Shown here in pieces: positions 48,401-55,204 of a stretch of 64,000 bases of DNA. The stretch is from Phoronis australis (Eukaryota; Phoronida; Phoronidae). Every line of letters starts with the position of its first letter. Positions within the stretch are counted from its first letter, which is position 1. The notes beneath the pieces are model-generated. The model did not search any database. It was not told the DNA's origin and saw only the letters and a list, made by a program, of their open reading frames with translations. Both the position numbers and the translations under genes were made by a program. Location: the NCBI GenBank assembly GCA_002633005.1, contig NMRA01000537.1, positions 124,001 through 188,000 of the forward strand, written 5' to 3'.

Positions 48401-51400
48401 GGTCATCAAAGTTAAATTTTGCCTTTGGGGGCTGTGCCCTGTTCACGTCATTTCAAAAATTTTCAAAAAATCAAGGTCTCTTAGGTTAGAATTAGTTGTG
48501 CTGAGTTTTTTTGGTGGTTTTGTTCTTCATAGTTTTAGAGACCGGAAATAGCAAATCCTTTACGCCACCTGCGGTCTGTTTCTCGAAGATTCTATAGCCA
48601 AAAGTCAATTTTTCGTCTTTCGACTTTGGCTTTTGGTATGCTCCCGAACAGGCTACGGATTTCTATGTTTTGGGTTCGAGCTCTAGACAAATGTTCGGGC
48701 CTTAACACTTAGCCTAATTTCGTGAAACAGGTTAAGCAGAAAAACAAACCACGATAGACTCTTCGAGATATATCCTCATGCAGTTGTCTATTGAATACCT
48801 TATTGGCCTTTGTCATTTGGCTATAGGAAGGTCAGACGTCTGACTACGAGTAGCCATTTTTCTTTTGCTGTTCTCTAAACGCGTAGTCGAACAGACTACG
48901 AATTTCTGTCTGTTGACTTCGAGTTGTAGGCGAATTTCTTACTTTCAGCCTTGGCCATCCGTATGCTGAGTTTTAACCGAAAAGTCGAAAGGCAACGGCT
49001 AATAAACTCTCCTTGAAACAGCACCATGTTTAACACTCCCCAAACTTGCGTCTTTCCATTTTTGTGGAAACTATTGCGGCTGTTCATAGTTCTGCCGTAC
49101 TCCCTTCGCCTTCACTTCGCAACAAGTGTTAATCTCCAGAATAACGTAGTCGAATGTCACAAAATTTCCACAACACCAATGCTGTGGTGGTCACAACTGC
49201 TGTGCGTATGTCTACTGCGTTCACATGATATCCGATCAGCAAGTGAATCAGATGTCTGGTCCACCTTCTGAAAAAATCCCACGTGAACGCTAGTCTGACG
49301 ACCGGTCTCCGTACTTATCGACCGACCCCAAAGTAGACGGCAGATCAGCCTTCTTGAGGTGACGTAAGTGTTATGCTAGTTACTCGTGACTGCTTAGAGG
49401 CAAGGCGGCTCCCATCTATTATGGTCCATGGTTGGCCATTAAAATGAACACCGAGTATCCTAGCAACGAAATCTGGGCCTCCCAACAAGAACACATATTT
49501 GTCCCCTCATCGCCATCGCTCTGTACTTAGTCCGCGTTCGCTCAGTAAGCTCATTCTCTGTACACACTGCCCTGTACCGAACCACAGGCATTTGACAGAA
49601 ACTAAAATATCCGGCATACTTTATGTCTAAAATATTTTCCTCCCACTCATTAACATGCGGAGGTTAACAATTCAAGATCCATCCATCATTCCAGACTCGT
49701 GTTCCAGTGGCTATCGCTTCATCTCCACAAGCCAGACATGTCAACCATGCGGTCGCGGATATTACCAGTCACTTGACGGACAGAGTCACTGCGACCAATG
49801 TCCTGGAAATTTAACAACGTTCACAATTGGGGCAAGGAACGTGTCAAGTTGCCTTTGTAAGTTTTAGGCCTTATGGTAAACTAACGAATATATTTGATCC
49901 AAATGGAGCACTTGCATCGAAAAGGTGGTCTGTAGCCTTTAACCGGTCATTGAATAGGTAAGTTTGACGTGGCATTTATGACCTGCATTGCTTGCAAATA
50001 ACCCGTTGAGGGCCCCGACACATGAACTTATAATAACACACTGTAGGTTATACATTGTATGGCAGTGCGAGAGAATATATCAATAAATAAAAAAAATGTA
50101 TTTATTTCCAATGTCAAGTTAAGTCAAGAATCGCTGAGACTAGAAAGCGTGTTGAGTATTAGAATGGATGTCTTTACGGAGTTCCGACAGAAATTTAGAC
50201 TCGTGTTGTCCCATTTTGTTTAGCTCCTCGTTGCTATGTTTAATCTTTTGTTCATATTCTTAGTATGTCCCGAGGGTTTTGTCCAGGCAGCAGACGCGGC
50301 GGACGGCATCTTGTGTTTCCACCATTCACGTCGTCCAGTGACCTTCGACGAAGCAGACAAGTACTGTCGCGACAGAACCGCTGAAGTTTTCGTGCCGAAA
50401 AACAGAAGTGACGTCATTTCCTTGGACAAAACACTAAAGCCTCTACAAGACTTATGGATAGGTTGGTAGACTATACGGTAACTGTTAAAATCCTCGAAGT
50501 ATCGCCATGGACCAGATGCAGACTCGCGACGGCCGGTGGGGGCAACATTGTGTAGAACAATTTTAGTGAGATCAGAACTCCCAGAAAAAAGGGGACAGGG
50601 TCAATTTTTGCTGTTTTACGAGTTAGAGTACGTTTAGGAATCTAAAATCTCGAGCTCTACATTTCCCTCTCAAATTCAATCCTCCCCGAGGGAAAAGTAA
50701 TACCAAGAGGTACGTTCGGTATCAGTCTTTTTGTGTGTGATCTATCACTGCAAAACGTGAAAAACATCTGTTCTCTCCGCCTCATTATCACTTAAAGGGC
50801 CACCTGTTGGCTTCATTGTTAACTGAGTGGCACATTCAAAAAGAAGGCATGGCTAGCTCTGACCGTATGAATACGATTGCCAACCAGCAGCATAACGCTA
50901 ACCTGGAGCGAAACAATTTGAAACTGTAGCCTTTCGAAAGCAGGTGCATCCGTACTCAACGTCCCTTTGTAAACACTCAAAACCATGCAAAACTCACGCA
51001 AGTGAAAAGCTAGTGTGTAACTGCCAGTATGGGAAAGGGTAGGAATACCGAAGCTGTGGACTTTACGCGCCTACATTAGCAAAATAGCCACCATTGCAGT
51101 GATTGGTCGGCGGGAGGCTTGGTGGTTGAATTAAGAGAGAAATCTGTTAGTAAATTAGTTGTTTTTGTACCAAAGGTCAAGATTTCTCGTTTCAAGTGTC
51201 CTCAGAAGGGCACTGATTCGTACGGTCCTCTCTGGCTACACCGCTATTAGTCAAGTGTCACTGTCACGTGATACACTGCGTGATGTCACGGGTGTCAATT
51301 TGTCTAGTGTCGAATCATTGTTATCAGTTTGATTACCATTTTCAATGGTATGTCGGTTGTAATAAGAAATTGTGCTTTCAGGTGTGAACGATCGCGTTAC

Positions 51401-51596
51401 AGAAGGCGTTTTTGTCTATTCGGATGGCACAGTTCTAGGCAGTGGCCATTACACTGAGTGGAAACAACCCGCGGGACTAGCGAAAAATGTGACGAGAAAC
51501 TGCGTGAAGATGCAAAGTAGCCATGGTTTCACATGGACGCCAGACGACTGTGCAATAAGACTAAATACCATTTGTGAACATCGGCGATCTGTGTAG
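26388..51596 (+). CDS. Gene 1: secreted CTLD-EGF(15)-sushi-GCC2/3-CTLD mosaic protein (14 exons)
   Basis: The chained exons are 26388-26463, 30920-31177, 36460-36612, 38663-40096, 40809-40925, 42311-42430, 42980-43099, 44740-44961, 45393-45523, 47015-47151, 47491-47648, 49695-49856, 50264-50461 and 51382-51596. They total 3501 nt (1166 residues plus stop), and every junction keeps frame with GT/AG ends. Predicted order: signal peptide (1-25), CTLD (about 27-162), 15 EGF-like domains (about 163-759), sushi-like domain (760-833), unassigned region (834-975), GCC2/GCC3 domain (976-1029) and CTLD (1030-1166). No transmembrane segment or anchor is seen, so it is probably secreted. Many EGFs carry calcium-binding consensus, giving a rigid rod between two lectin-like heads. 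Neither CTLD has an EPN/QPD plus WND sugar site, so protein ligands are as likely as glycans. Most junctions are phase 1. Exon chaining is inferred without transcripts, and extra or alternative exons may exist. Function in adhesion, matrix or recognition is inference. Confidence 0.8.
26702..26945. mobile_element. Truncated MITE related to 19779-20626
   Basis: Starts CCGGTTGCATGAAACAGTCC then CAAATAGGAACTCGACC, like the left end of the 850-bp element. The right part ends at GGACTAAGTCCCTAATT without the terminal GGGACTGTTTCATGC, so the right inverted repeat is lost. Confidence 0.65.
26985..27090. mobile_element. Fragment of GCGCACCC-type MITE
   Basis: TCGGACTTTTTGTTTCTCTG, then CATTTCGCCAAATGGGGGG and GCCCCC...TGGATGCGCGCATGG, correspond in inverse orientation to the elements at 34085-34335 and 42625-42900. 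Confidence 0.55.
27575..27945 (+). repeat. Degenerate about 21-bp minisatellite (GTGGTAAGCGTTCTGC)
   Basis: About 15 diverged copies of a unit close to CGTGGTAAGCGTTCTGCTCC, with spacing alternating around 20-24 bp. Most copies keep GGTAAG or GGTAAA, resembling a 5' splice donor, inside intron 1 of gene 1. Short open frames through it are by-products. Confidence 0.75.
28915..29308. mobile_element. Foldback element with about 150-bp inverted arms
   Basis: The left side (TCTGCTACTTTTGTGCGAAC, TCAAGATAAGTGG, TGTGCTCGAATAC) is matched by the reverse complement of the right side (TCTACTCTACTTTCGTGCGAAC, TCAAGATAAGTGC, TATGCTCGAGTAC). Related pieces occur at 25793-26095 and 45040-45178. Non-coding. 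Confidence 0.75.
30281..30895. mobile_element. MITE with TIR GGGCCGTTGAGG and TTACGCTCGTAA arrays
   Basis: The left end (GGTGGGCCGTTGAGGGGAAA) and the reverse complement of the right end (GACGGGCCGTTGAGGAGAAA) match over about 40 bp. Inside both ends are tandem degenerate units holding AAATTACGCTCGTAATTACG-type palindromes, about 55 bp apart on the left. The element ends about 25 bp before the gene 1 exon 2 acceptor. No transposase. Confidence 0.75.
30920..31177 (+). CDS. Gene 1 exon 2: N-terminal half of CTLD 1
   Basis: Acceptor TCGTTTCAG|TG, phase 1. The translation contains [39 protein letters not shown], then TIWLAG. This matches the CTLD pattern: a first strand, an alpha-helix with xDAxxxCxxxG, L-V/A-M-P, a second helix, and the W(I/L)xG core. 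It ends at donor A|GTAAGT in phase 1, splitting the CTLD at the usual place after the WIG region. The Cys in HYAC should pair with the near-C-terminal Cys encoded by exon 3. Confidence 0.82.
32588..32850 (-). pseudogene. Possible decayed HYR-domain relic, antisense in intron 2
   Basis: On the minus strand a frame beginning [18 protein letters not shown] runs through SVSVTWAFP and [14 protein letters not shown] to FCERTIHL. This order fits the hyalin-repeat (HYR) pattern: CP near the start, VxVxWxxP, a SPxGxxxxG turn, YT, then CxxxIxV. Three in-frame stops (before NSVSV, and on either side of VV before SPDG) show it is not a working exon. HYR domains accompany EGF and sushi domains in related secreted proteins, so a dead neighbour or a shuffled exon is plausible. 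The match is by eye only. Confidence 0.35.
34085..34335. mobile_element. GCGCACCC-type MITE copy
   Basis: CCCTCCTTTTGGCGAAGGGG, then CAGAGAAACAAAAAGTCCG and, at the right end, GTAAGCTGGGTGCGCCCATG. The parts match the element at 42625-42900 in the same order. Confidence 0.6.
34960..35160 (+). repeat. (ATT)n microsatellite
   Basis: About 200 bp of TTA/ATT triplets, uninterrupted for about 26 units around 35060-35140, with scattered ATC and GTT variants at the edges. Leu or Ile homopolymer frames on either strand are artefacts. Confidence 0.92.
36025..36410 (+). repeat. (ATT/ATC)n compound microsatellite next to exon 3
   Basis: About 385 bp of degenerate ATT/ATC/GTT triplets ending about 50 bp before the exon 3 acceptor at 36460. 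Repeated TATCGTTAATATCATTATT blocks suggest growth by duplication of larger units. Confidence 0.9.
36460..36612 (+). CDS. Gene 1 exon 3: C-terminal half of CTLD 1
   Basis: Acceptor CTTCTTCTTTAG, phase 1; donor AAAG|GTGAGA, phase 1. It encodes [20 protein letters not shown], ending [18 protein letters not shown]. The closing W-x-D-x-C...YYICKK is the CTLD C-terminal strand signature. Neither an EPN/QPD loop nor a WND triplet is present, so a classical calcium-dependent sugar site is unlikely. Confidence 0.8.
37147..37282. mobile_element. Short MITE, TIR TTGACTTCGCCGG
   Basis: Left TTGACTGACTTCGCCGGCTCC, then GCCGGATCAAAC; right TTGACCCGGAGAAACCGGCG, then AAGTCAATC. The two ends are inverted complements. 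The same ends bracket 52512-52790. Confidence 0.7.
37342..38165 (+). repeat. Probable unmerged contig overlap (false duplicate) of 38167-38970
   Basis: Near-identical to 38167-38970, with about ten mismatches and one 20-bp indel (at about 37610). The two copies meet at a single N (38166), where copy 1 stops in mid-exon at GGTTCTTTCAAA with no splice donor and copy 2 starts GCGGCAC. Sequence at the end of one contig repeating at the start of the next is the signature of two haplotype contigs joined without merging. It includes 37858-38165, a duplicate start of the EGF exon. Confidence 0.8.
37858..38165 (+). CDS. Truncated duplicate of EGF exon start (likely assembly artefact)
   Basis: Acceptor TGTTTTAG then ATATCAACGAATGTGAAGAC, identical to the start of exon 4 at 38663. 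It encodes EGF domains 1, 2 and part of 3, then breaks at the N at 38166. It should be treated as the other haplotype of exon 4, not as an extra exon. Confidence 0.6.
38663..40096 (+). CDS. Gene 1 exon 4: twelve EGF-like domains in one exon
   Basis: A 1434-nt exon (478 residues) with phase 1 at both ends and donor AAAG|GTAGGT. It holds 12 EGF-like domains of about 40 residues. Most start D(I/V)(N/D)EC and carry C-x-N-T-x-G-S-(F/Y)-x-C-x-C, the calcium-binding and Asn/Asp-hydroxylation consensus. EGFs 2 and 4 (DHPC, DNHC) lack the calcium consensus, and EGF 7 has GVNEC in place of DVNEC. EGFs 6-9 are very similar, with ATGGCGGATG recurring at 39281, 39401, 39521 and 39641, exactly 120 bp apart. 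Animal genes usually use one EGF per exon, so this exon has either lost introns or grown internally by unit duplication. Confidence 0.93.
40152..40190 (+). repeat. Alternating CG/CA tract
   Basis: ACGCGAGCGCGCGCGCGCGG then CGGGCACACACGC. This alternating purine-pyrimidine stretch, just inside intron 4, could form Z-DNA. Confidence 0.75.
40809..40925 (+). CDS. Gene 1 exon 5: EGF-like domain 13
   Basis: 117 nt, phase 1-1. Acceptor GGGTTTCAG; donor ACAT|GTAAGT. It encodes [20 protein letters not shown] then [19 protein letters not shown]. The sixth Cys codon is split (T|GC) with the next exon, which supports direct splicing to 42311. Confidence 0.9.
42311..42430 (+). CDS. Gene 1 exon 6: EGF-like domain 14
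   Basis: 120 nt, phase 1-1. Acceptor TTTTATTTCAG; donor GAAG|GTATGG. It encodes [19 protein letters not shown] then [20 protein letters not shown]. It lacks the DxxEC calcium consensus. Confidence 0.9.
42625..42900. mobile_element. GCGCACCC-type MITE, complete copy with an N
   Basis: Left end CATGCGCGCACCCAGGGGGG; right end (reverse complement) GCGTGCACCCAGCCTACAAT. The body carries C-runs and GAGAGACAAAAAGTCCTAG. At 42866 a single N separates two exact copies of CCACCCCATATT, suggesting an imperfect contig join inside the element. Related copies are at 26985-27090 and 34085-34335. Confidence 0.65.
42980..43099 (+). CDS. Gene 1 exon 7: EGF-like domain 15
   Basis: 120 nt, phase 1-1. Acceptor TGTTCTGCAG; donor AGAG|GTAATA. 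It encodes [20 protein letters not shown] then [19 protein letters not shown], a calcium-type EGF. Its 3' end and donor have been copied into the minisatellite that follows. Confidence 0.9.
43068..43335 (+). repeat. 44-bp minisatellite amplifying an exon end and its splice donor
   Basis: The unit GTTACCGGATGGTGGCCGGA plus GTGTGCAAAGGTAATATAAG plus TGTT (44 bp) occurs six times. The first copy is the real end of exon 7 plus its donor. Later copies start near 43114, 43157, 43200, 43258 and 43302. Unit 4 has an extra internal 14-15 bp repeat. Most copies keep AAG|GTAATA or AAA|GTAATA, so several donor-like sites lie in tandem. Use of the second would add about 15 residues and then a TAA stop. 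Confidence 0.88.
44540..44665 (+). repeat. CAT/ATC-rich simple sequence
   Basis: CATCATCATCAAAGTCATCA and ATCATCGTCGTCATCC runs in the intron before the sushi-like exon. Confidence 0.7.
44740..44961 (+). CDS. Gene 1 exon 8: sushi/CCP-like domain
   Basis: 222 nt, phase 1-1. Acceptor TTTCAACATAG; donor TTG|GTAAGT. It encodes [20 protein letters not shown] then [26 protein letters not shown] and AKCIG. The Cys spacing (C...C...C.xxC..GY..C..W...C) and the GY and W residues fit a sushi/CCP domain, somewhat long and with an extra Cys. The ligand is unknown. Confidence 0.75.
45040..45178. mobile_element. Half copy of the 28.9-kb foldback family
   Basis: ATGTACTCAAGCATAGATTA, then CACTTATTTCTGTTCTCACA and AAAAAGATTAGACTCTGGGC match the right arm of 28915-29308. 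Confidence 0.55.
45393..45523 (+). CDS. Gene 1 exon 9: unassigned extracellular region, part 1
   Basis: 131 nt. Acceptor TTGTCATTTCAG (phase 1); donor CAC|GTAGGT (phase 0). It encodes [20 protein letters not shown] then [20 protein letters not shown]. No known domain is recognised. The changing intron phases through exons 9-11 (1-0-2-1) show that this unit was not assembled by phase-1 exon shuffling. Confidence 0.65.
47015..47151 (+). CDS. Gene 1 exon 10: unassigned extracellular region, part 2
   Basis: 137 nt. Acceptor TTTCCTTGCAG (phase 0); donor AAG|GTACCA (phase 2). It encodes [20 protein letters not shown] then [19 protein letters not shown]. The alternation of hydrophobic residues suggests beta strands. 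Frame continuity with exons 9 and 11 is the main support. Confidence 0.6.
47491..47648 (+). CDS. Gene 1 exon 11: unassigned extracellular region, part 3
   Basis: 158 nt. Acceptor TATTTGTTGTAG (phase 2); donor GCC|GTACGT (phase 1). It encodes [20 protein letters not shown] then [15 protein letters not shown]. The closing CPxxxxxxxxxC begins a cysteine pattern that continues into exon 12, as in the spacer before the GCC2/GCC3 repeats of SCUBE-type proteins. Confidence 0.65.
47836..47962. mobile_element. Short MITE copy (GTTCAGTAACG family)
   Basis: Starts GGTAGAGTTAAATGTCTGCC, has CGGCAATATCTCGCGAGATC in the middle and ends AACGTTACTGAATTGTACTC. It belongs to the family of 21123-21272 and 52544-52680. 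Confidence 0.65.
49695..49856 (+). CDS. Gene 1 exon 12: GCC2/GCC3 (ephrin-receptor-like) domain
   Basis: 162 nt, phase 1-1, donor CTTT|GTAAGT. It encodes [20 protein letters not shown], then [18 protein letters not shown] and [11 protein letters not shown]. The C-x2-C-x3-YYQ-x3-GQ-x3-C-x2-CPG...GA...C order is the GCC2/GCC3 signature (Pfam ephrin_rec_like), as in SCUBE and SVEP1 proteins. The acceptor CCATCATTCCAG at 49694 is preferred because it joins DYKC to H-S-C with the usual CxxC spacing. An alternative at 49676 (AATTCAAG) would add six residues in frame. Confidence 0.85.
50264..50461 (+). CDS. Gene 1 exon 13: N-terminal half of CTLD 2
   Basis: 198 nt, phase 1-1. Acceptor CATATTCTTAG; donor ATAG|GTTGGT (non-consensus at +4). 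It encodes [20 protein letters not shown] then [19 protein letters not shown] and LQDLWIG. CPxGF at the start, the A-D-K-Y-C helix and the terminal WIG are CTLD hallmarks. Confidence 0.85.
51382..51596 (+). CDS. Gene 1 exon 14: C-terminal half of CTLD 2 and stop
   Basis: 215 nt including TAG. Acceptor GTGCTTTCAG, phase 1. It encodes [20 protein letters not shown], then [18 protein letters not shown] and [16 protein letters not shown]. The motifs WIGvnD...EG.F.YSDGT, W, C and CE complete the CTLD. The calcium/sugar positions read QPAG and TPDD, not QPD/EPN and WND, so carbohydrate binding of the classical kind is doubtful. The protein ends seven residues after the last Cys, with no membrane anchor. 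Confidence 0.88.
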
Positions 51597-52511
51597 ATGG
51601 TTTCTAATGAAACTGCAAACTATTAAGTCGTGAACACAATAGTTTGTCCACATCGTAAGACGCAAGACCAATGCGGTTTTCAAAGCTTGATTAACTATTA
51701 TTTTCTGATATAAACAGGTGTGCTACCTAAAACCCGATCCATCGTTTTACGCAAATGAAGATATTTTAGACTTATCACTCTATAACTCATAATTGGTTTT
51801 TACAGTTCTGGTTTTGATTTTGGTCAAAAGTACGGACAGAGCAAATACTTTTTTTCATTTTGTATTTTTCAAGCGTTGACGACATAGTAAAACAAACTAT
51901 GTGAAATTGATAACTTTGCTTTCGCTTCACGATTAATTCGAAGTCTAATAAACTGTTAGGATGTCGAGTTAAGATTTTCTTGAATAGCTTGAAAAGCGAT
52001 GTGATCGACAGTCCCGCTTTACCAGGTCTCATTCACTCAAGCGAGTTCCTGTGTATGTCACTAGGGGGCGGTCTTGACTTGCACAGTCATTGAATACACT
52101 CTTTCCACATTCGTTTTAGTTTAAACCTTCATAAAACGGATTTCAACGATTAAGTTAGATTATTCAAAATTTTAAAAGCCCAAGTAATGCTCATTCGACA
52201 CAACTTCAAAGTTTACAAGATCCTTTCAGTCACTGTTTTTGTTCTATTATTTTCATTACGGCCTTGTATATGGTCTCCAGGGTGCATCGAAACAATACAA
52301 TAAATTTCACTAAAAATATAAAGATGATTTGAATGGGACAAAGTTCCATCGCCTGCACACAAATATTTGTCTGGTGCTGCTAAAAAATAGAAACGTCACA
52401 TGAACGGGGCGAATTCTCAGCCGCAAACCTGCGTCTGGTAGCCTAGAACCATCTGTTGTTTGGTAGGAGATCAGTACATTCGGGTAATGATCCAGTCTCG
52501 TTGGGTACACT
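51597..52511 (+). other. 3' flank of gene 1
   Basis: No further exon is seen. An AATAAA occurs at 52299-52304, which would give a 3' UTR of about 700 bp if used. This is uncertain, as the region is AT-rich. Confidence 0.35.
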
Positions 52512-52790
52512 AGCTTGACTTCACCGGTTCCGCCGGGTCAACCAGGGTAGAGTTCTGCAGCGCGAGGACTCCCTCGCTAGAAAAACAAGACTTCGTGAGA
52601 TATTGCTGTGTATTTTAAATGAGCGCTCGTGATTTTGGCTAGATTTTTGTCGTCACGAGACAACTACTGAACTCTACCCAGTTTAGGCAGTCATTGGTTC
52701 TCGATGACGTGTTCCGGCTCTCGTTTAAATCCATCAAATTTCTTAGCCGTTTGACCCATGCGGAACAGGCGAAGTTCATCAAGTGCAGCC
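52512..52790. mobile_element. Nested MITEs: TTGACTTC-type host with a second MITE inside
   Basis: The outer ends, CTTGACTTCACCGGTTCCGC then CGGGTCAAC, and (reverse complement) CTTGATGAACTTCGCCTGTT then CCGCATGGGTCAAAC, match the element at 37147-37282. Inside, 52544-52680 begins GGGTAGAGTTCTGCAG and ends CTACTGAACTCTACCC, a different family. The second element therefore inserted into the first. Confidence 0.7.
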
Positions 52791-52829
52791 ATTAAGGTTA
52801 TCTGATGAGCCAAGCTGCGGTTGTACTTG

Positions 52830-53560
52830 CCTAAGACAACTGCAGCTTTACCAGGGTTCCGCAATAGCTGCCTCGCAGCGTGAAAAAATCTAGCAAAAAT
52901 CCTGACGTGCTCTAATTGAAAATAAACGGCAGATATCTCGCGTAATCTCGTGAAGGTCTCGCTGTTTCCCAGCATGCCAGCCGATAGGTGGTCGGTAACC
53001 AGCACGCAGGTATCACTTAATTTTGCTCGGGAATTTTTTTTACACCGGCATTTCTGATTGGCTGGTCAAATTATCAGCAGGCAGCGCTTTAGGCAAACAA
53101 ACTGGCATGACTGATAGAGCAAGTGTAAATGTGGTCTGTTGTACAGACAAATCGGTGCTTGAAATTTATGTTCAGGAAATCTGAATCCAAGAAATTGTGG
53201 TTGCGCCTTTTCGGAGTGCATTTTCTGCTGTCGATGACTTTTGTTCACGATACTGCCCTGTATTGATACAATATGAATAACACCGCACCGGTTAAATCGG
53301 CCAGATAGTGTATTGTACATGCATGTGCTTCAAGCACGCAGCTTTTAAACATTACTGCAGAAACGAAATAGTTGCCGCTACGCCACTTGCATGACAAGGC
53401 TAAAAATCGTTCATAGTCCGCCATTTTTTCACGTTGTTATAAAGCTAACCAATGACTGCCGAGGTTACACCAACCAATGCTAAAGCGCGTGATACCTGCG
53501 TGCTGGCTAGACACGTAGGGAACCAGCGAGCGTGAATGCTTGCTTTTTAGCGAAGTCCTA
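52830..53560. repeat. MITE cluster, about 510-bp inverted-repeat element inside a MITE fragment
   Basis: 52830-52985 carries the family core ATATCTCGCGTAATCTCGTG. CCAGCACGCAGGTATCAC at about 52996 and its inverse GTGATACCTGCGTGCTGG at about 53490 bracket about 510 bp. After the right end, CTTGCTTTTTAGCGAAGTCC resembles the remaining part of the interrupted MITE. Boundaries are approximate. Confidence 0.5.
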
Positions 53561-55152
53561 GCGAGTACTAGTGACATCAAATTGGAAAGGTTTCCCAATT
53601 ATTGGATTCTGACACATCTTCACTGGGTTCGTCACAGAAAATTTCACCTTACCAGTCAGTATCGGATGTTCATAGCGACACTCCACTGTATCGTTCCAGA
53701 TTCTTCCATCGAACGTTTTCAGGTTTCAACAGTTGCGCCAAACATTGAAAAATCATGATTTTATCGGAAATTTTTGAATTTCACGGTATGATCGGTTAGC
53801 TTAAAAGTTCAGACTGTAGAGATCAGTTGTGAAGTAACATGATGAAGGACAAAGTGAAGAGGTCTAGAGAAACATTGCATGGTCTTTCAAAGTTTCATCT
53901 TTGGACATGTAGCTGTACGCGGAACTCTCTGACATGTTTGAGCATCTAAGCATATGTCCTGGTTTAGACGTCTGTCGAATAGGCCTATACAAATGGAATT
54001 GGAAGGATGCGGAAACGCACAGTGAATAGCTATAAGGTTTTTAATGTACACCACCACTAAACATTCAAAAGGGGGGCTGAAGCTAAAACAGCTGTGAGGG
54101 TAAAACGGGATGTCGGTGGGAGATGAAGGCAAACAGGTGGAAGAGGAGTTATAGGTGGTGACCGAAGAGGCAAAGGAGAAGGGGTCATTGACTGGGCGGG
54201 GGATGGCACTCATACATTTCGCCGCCTGACCCCACCCCTTGATGAACGAGGCCTTCCTACACTTTCGTATTTGCTTACGATGTTTCAGCATCGGTAAATC
54301 TCTGCCGTTTCATGCTTACCGGAAGGGATATAGCTGAATACTAGTTTCCTTTAAAAAAAGTCGTGGTGGTCTACTTTTTAATGTGGGCGATTCCTCAACC
54401 GATATTCACGGAGTTTTTTTAAGTCTCGATCCTTACTAGTAGCCTGATTGTAGTCTAAAACAAGGTTAGCTGGCGACTGCAGAAGTGTTCGTTCAAAGCA
54501 TGCATCAAGAGGCCCCCCCAGGGTTCATATCAAATAAGAGTGATTTCATAGTGGGTGTTGACGATGAGGCCATAATGTTTGGATTTCTGTGGATTATAGT
54601 TGCCAGTAATAATAAATGAATACAACACTCCTCATGGGTTGACAGGAAGTGACATATTTATTCATCTTCAAACAAAAAGAGAGCATGCATACAACTACCC
54701 TAGGCTGGTGAACAATGGATGGCGCCACATGACGGACACAGCTCAACATTGGGATATATCATCACTATTCTTAACACAGTCATTGTATTTTTCGTTCAAC
54801 TTTACTAAGCCTGTGTTGCTGTCCAGAACGCTTTTAGTTCTTTCTTTTTTGTTTCCTCATTCCGTTAGGGAGTGTTGGTGCATTAAAGATAACGGCAACT
54901 CTCGGTCCGTTTTATATGTATTCATCAGTGACAACGTAATTTTGACAGTAGCCTTGAAAATTTGCCGATTGAAAACAGTGACGAGCAATGTAATGTCACC
55001 CTCACTATCAGTGAGCCCATTAGGCAACATAGCCATTTAATCGTTAGGCATCCTAGTTATTATCTCCCGTTAGCGTTAACAGTTAAATTAGTTTAACGAT
55101 GGCTCCATCTTCTATGTGATTCAGACTAGTACACACATGTTTACACTGTACG
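53561..55152. other. Intergenic spacer between gene 1 and gene 2
   Basis: No exon or RNA gene is supported. Two moderately long open frames (about 53887-54291 minus and 54600-55040 plus) lack recognisable domains or splice context. The last few hundred bases must include the gene 2 promoter, but no clear TATA box is visible. Confidence 0.4.
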
Positions 55153-55204
55153 ATGAAGGTCGTTTTCCCTGTGCTTTACTTGTTAACAGTGGTCTTCCTG
55201 CAAG
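55153..55204 (+). CDS. Gene 2 exon 1: signal peptide
   Basis: The ATG opens [17 protein letters not shown], a lysine followed by a strongly hydrophobic run, ending at donor CAAG|GTGAGA in phase 1. It fits directly onto the phase-1 VWA exon at 58899. The same exon design (a short signal exon ending in phase 1) is used by gene 1. Confidence 0.78.

Noticed and set aside
53887-54291. 134-codon minus-strand frame
   Set aside because: No recognisable motif. Composition is compatible with chance.
54600-55040. 146-codon open frame
   Set aside because: No domain, no signal peptide, no splice context and ordinary AT-rich codon use. Also upstream of a clear gene start.
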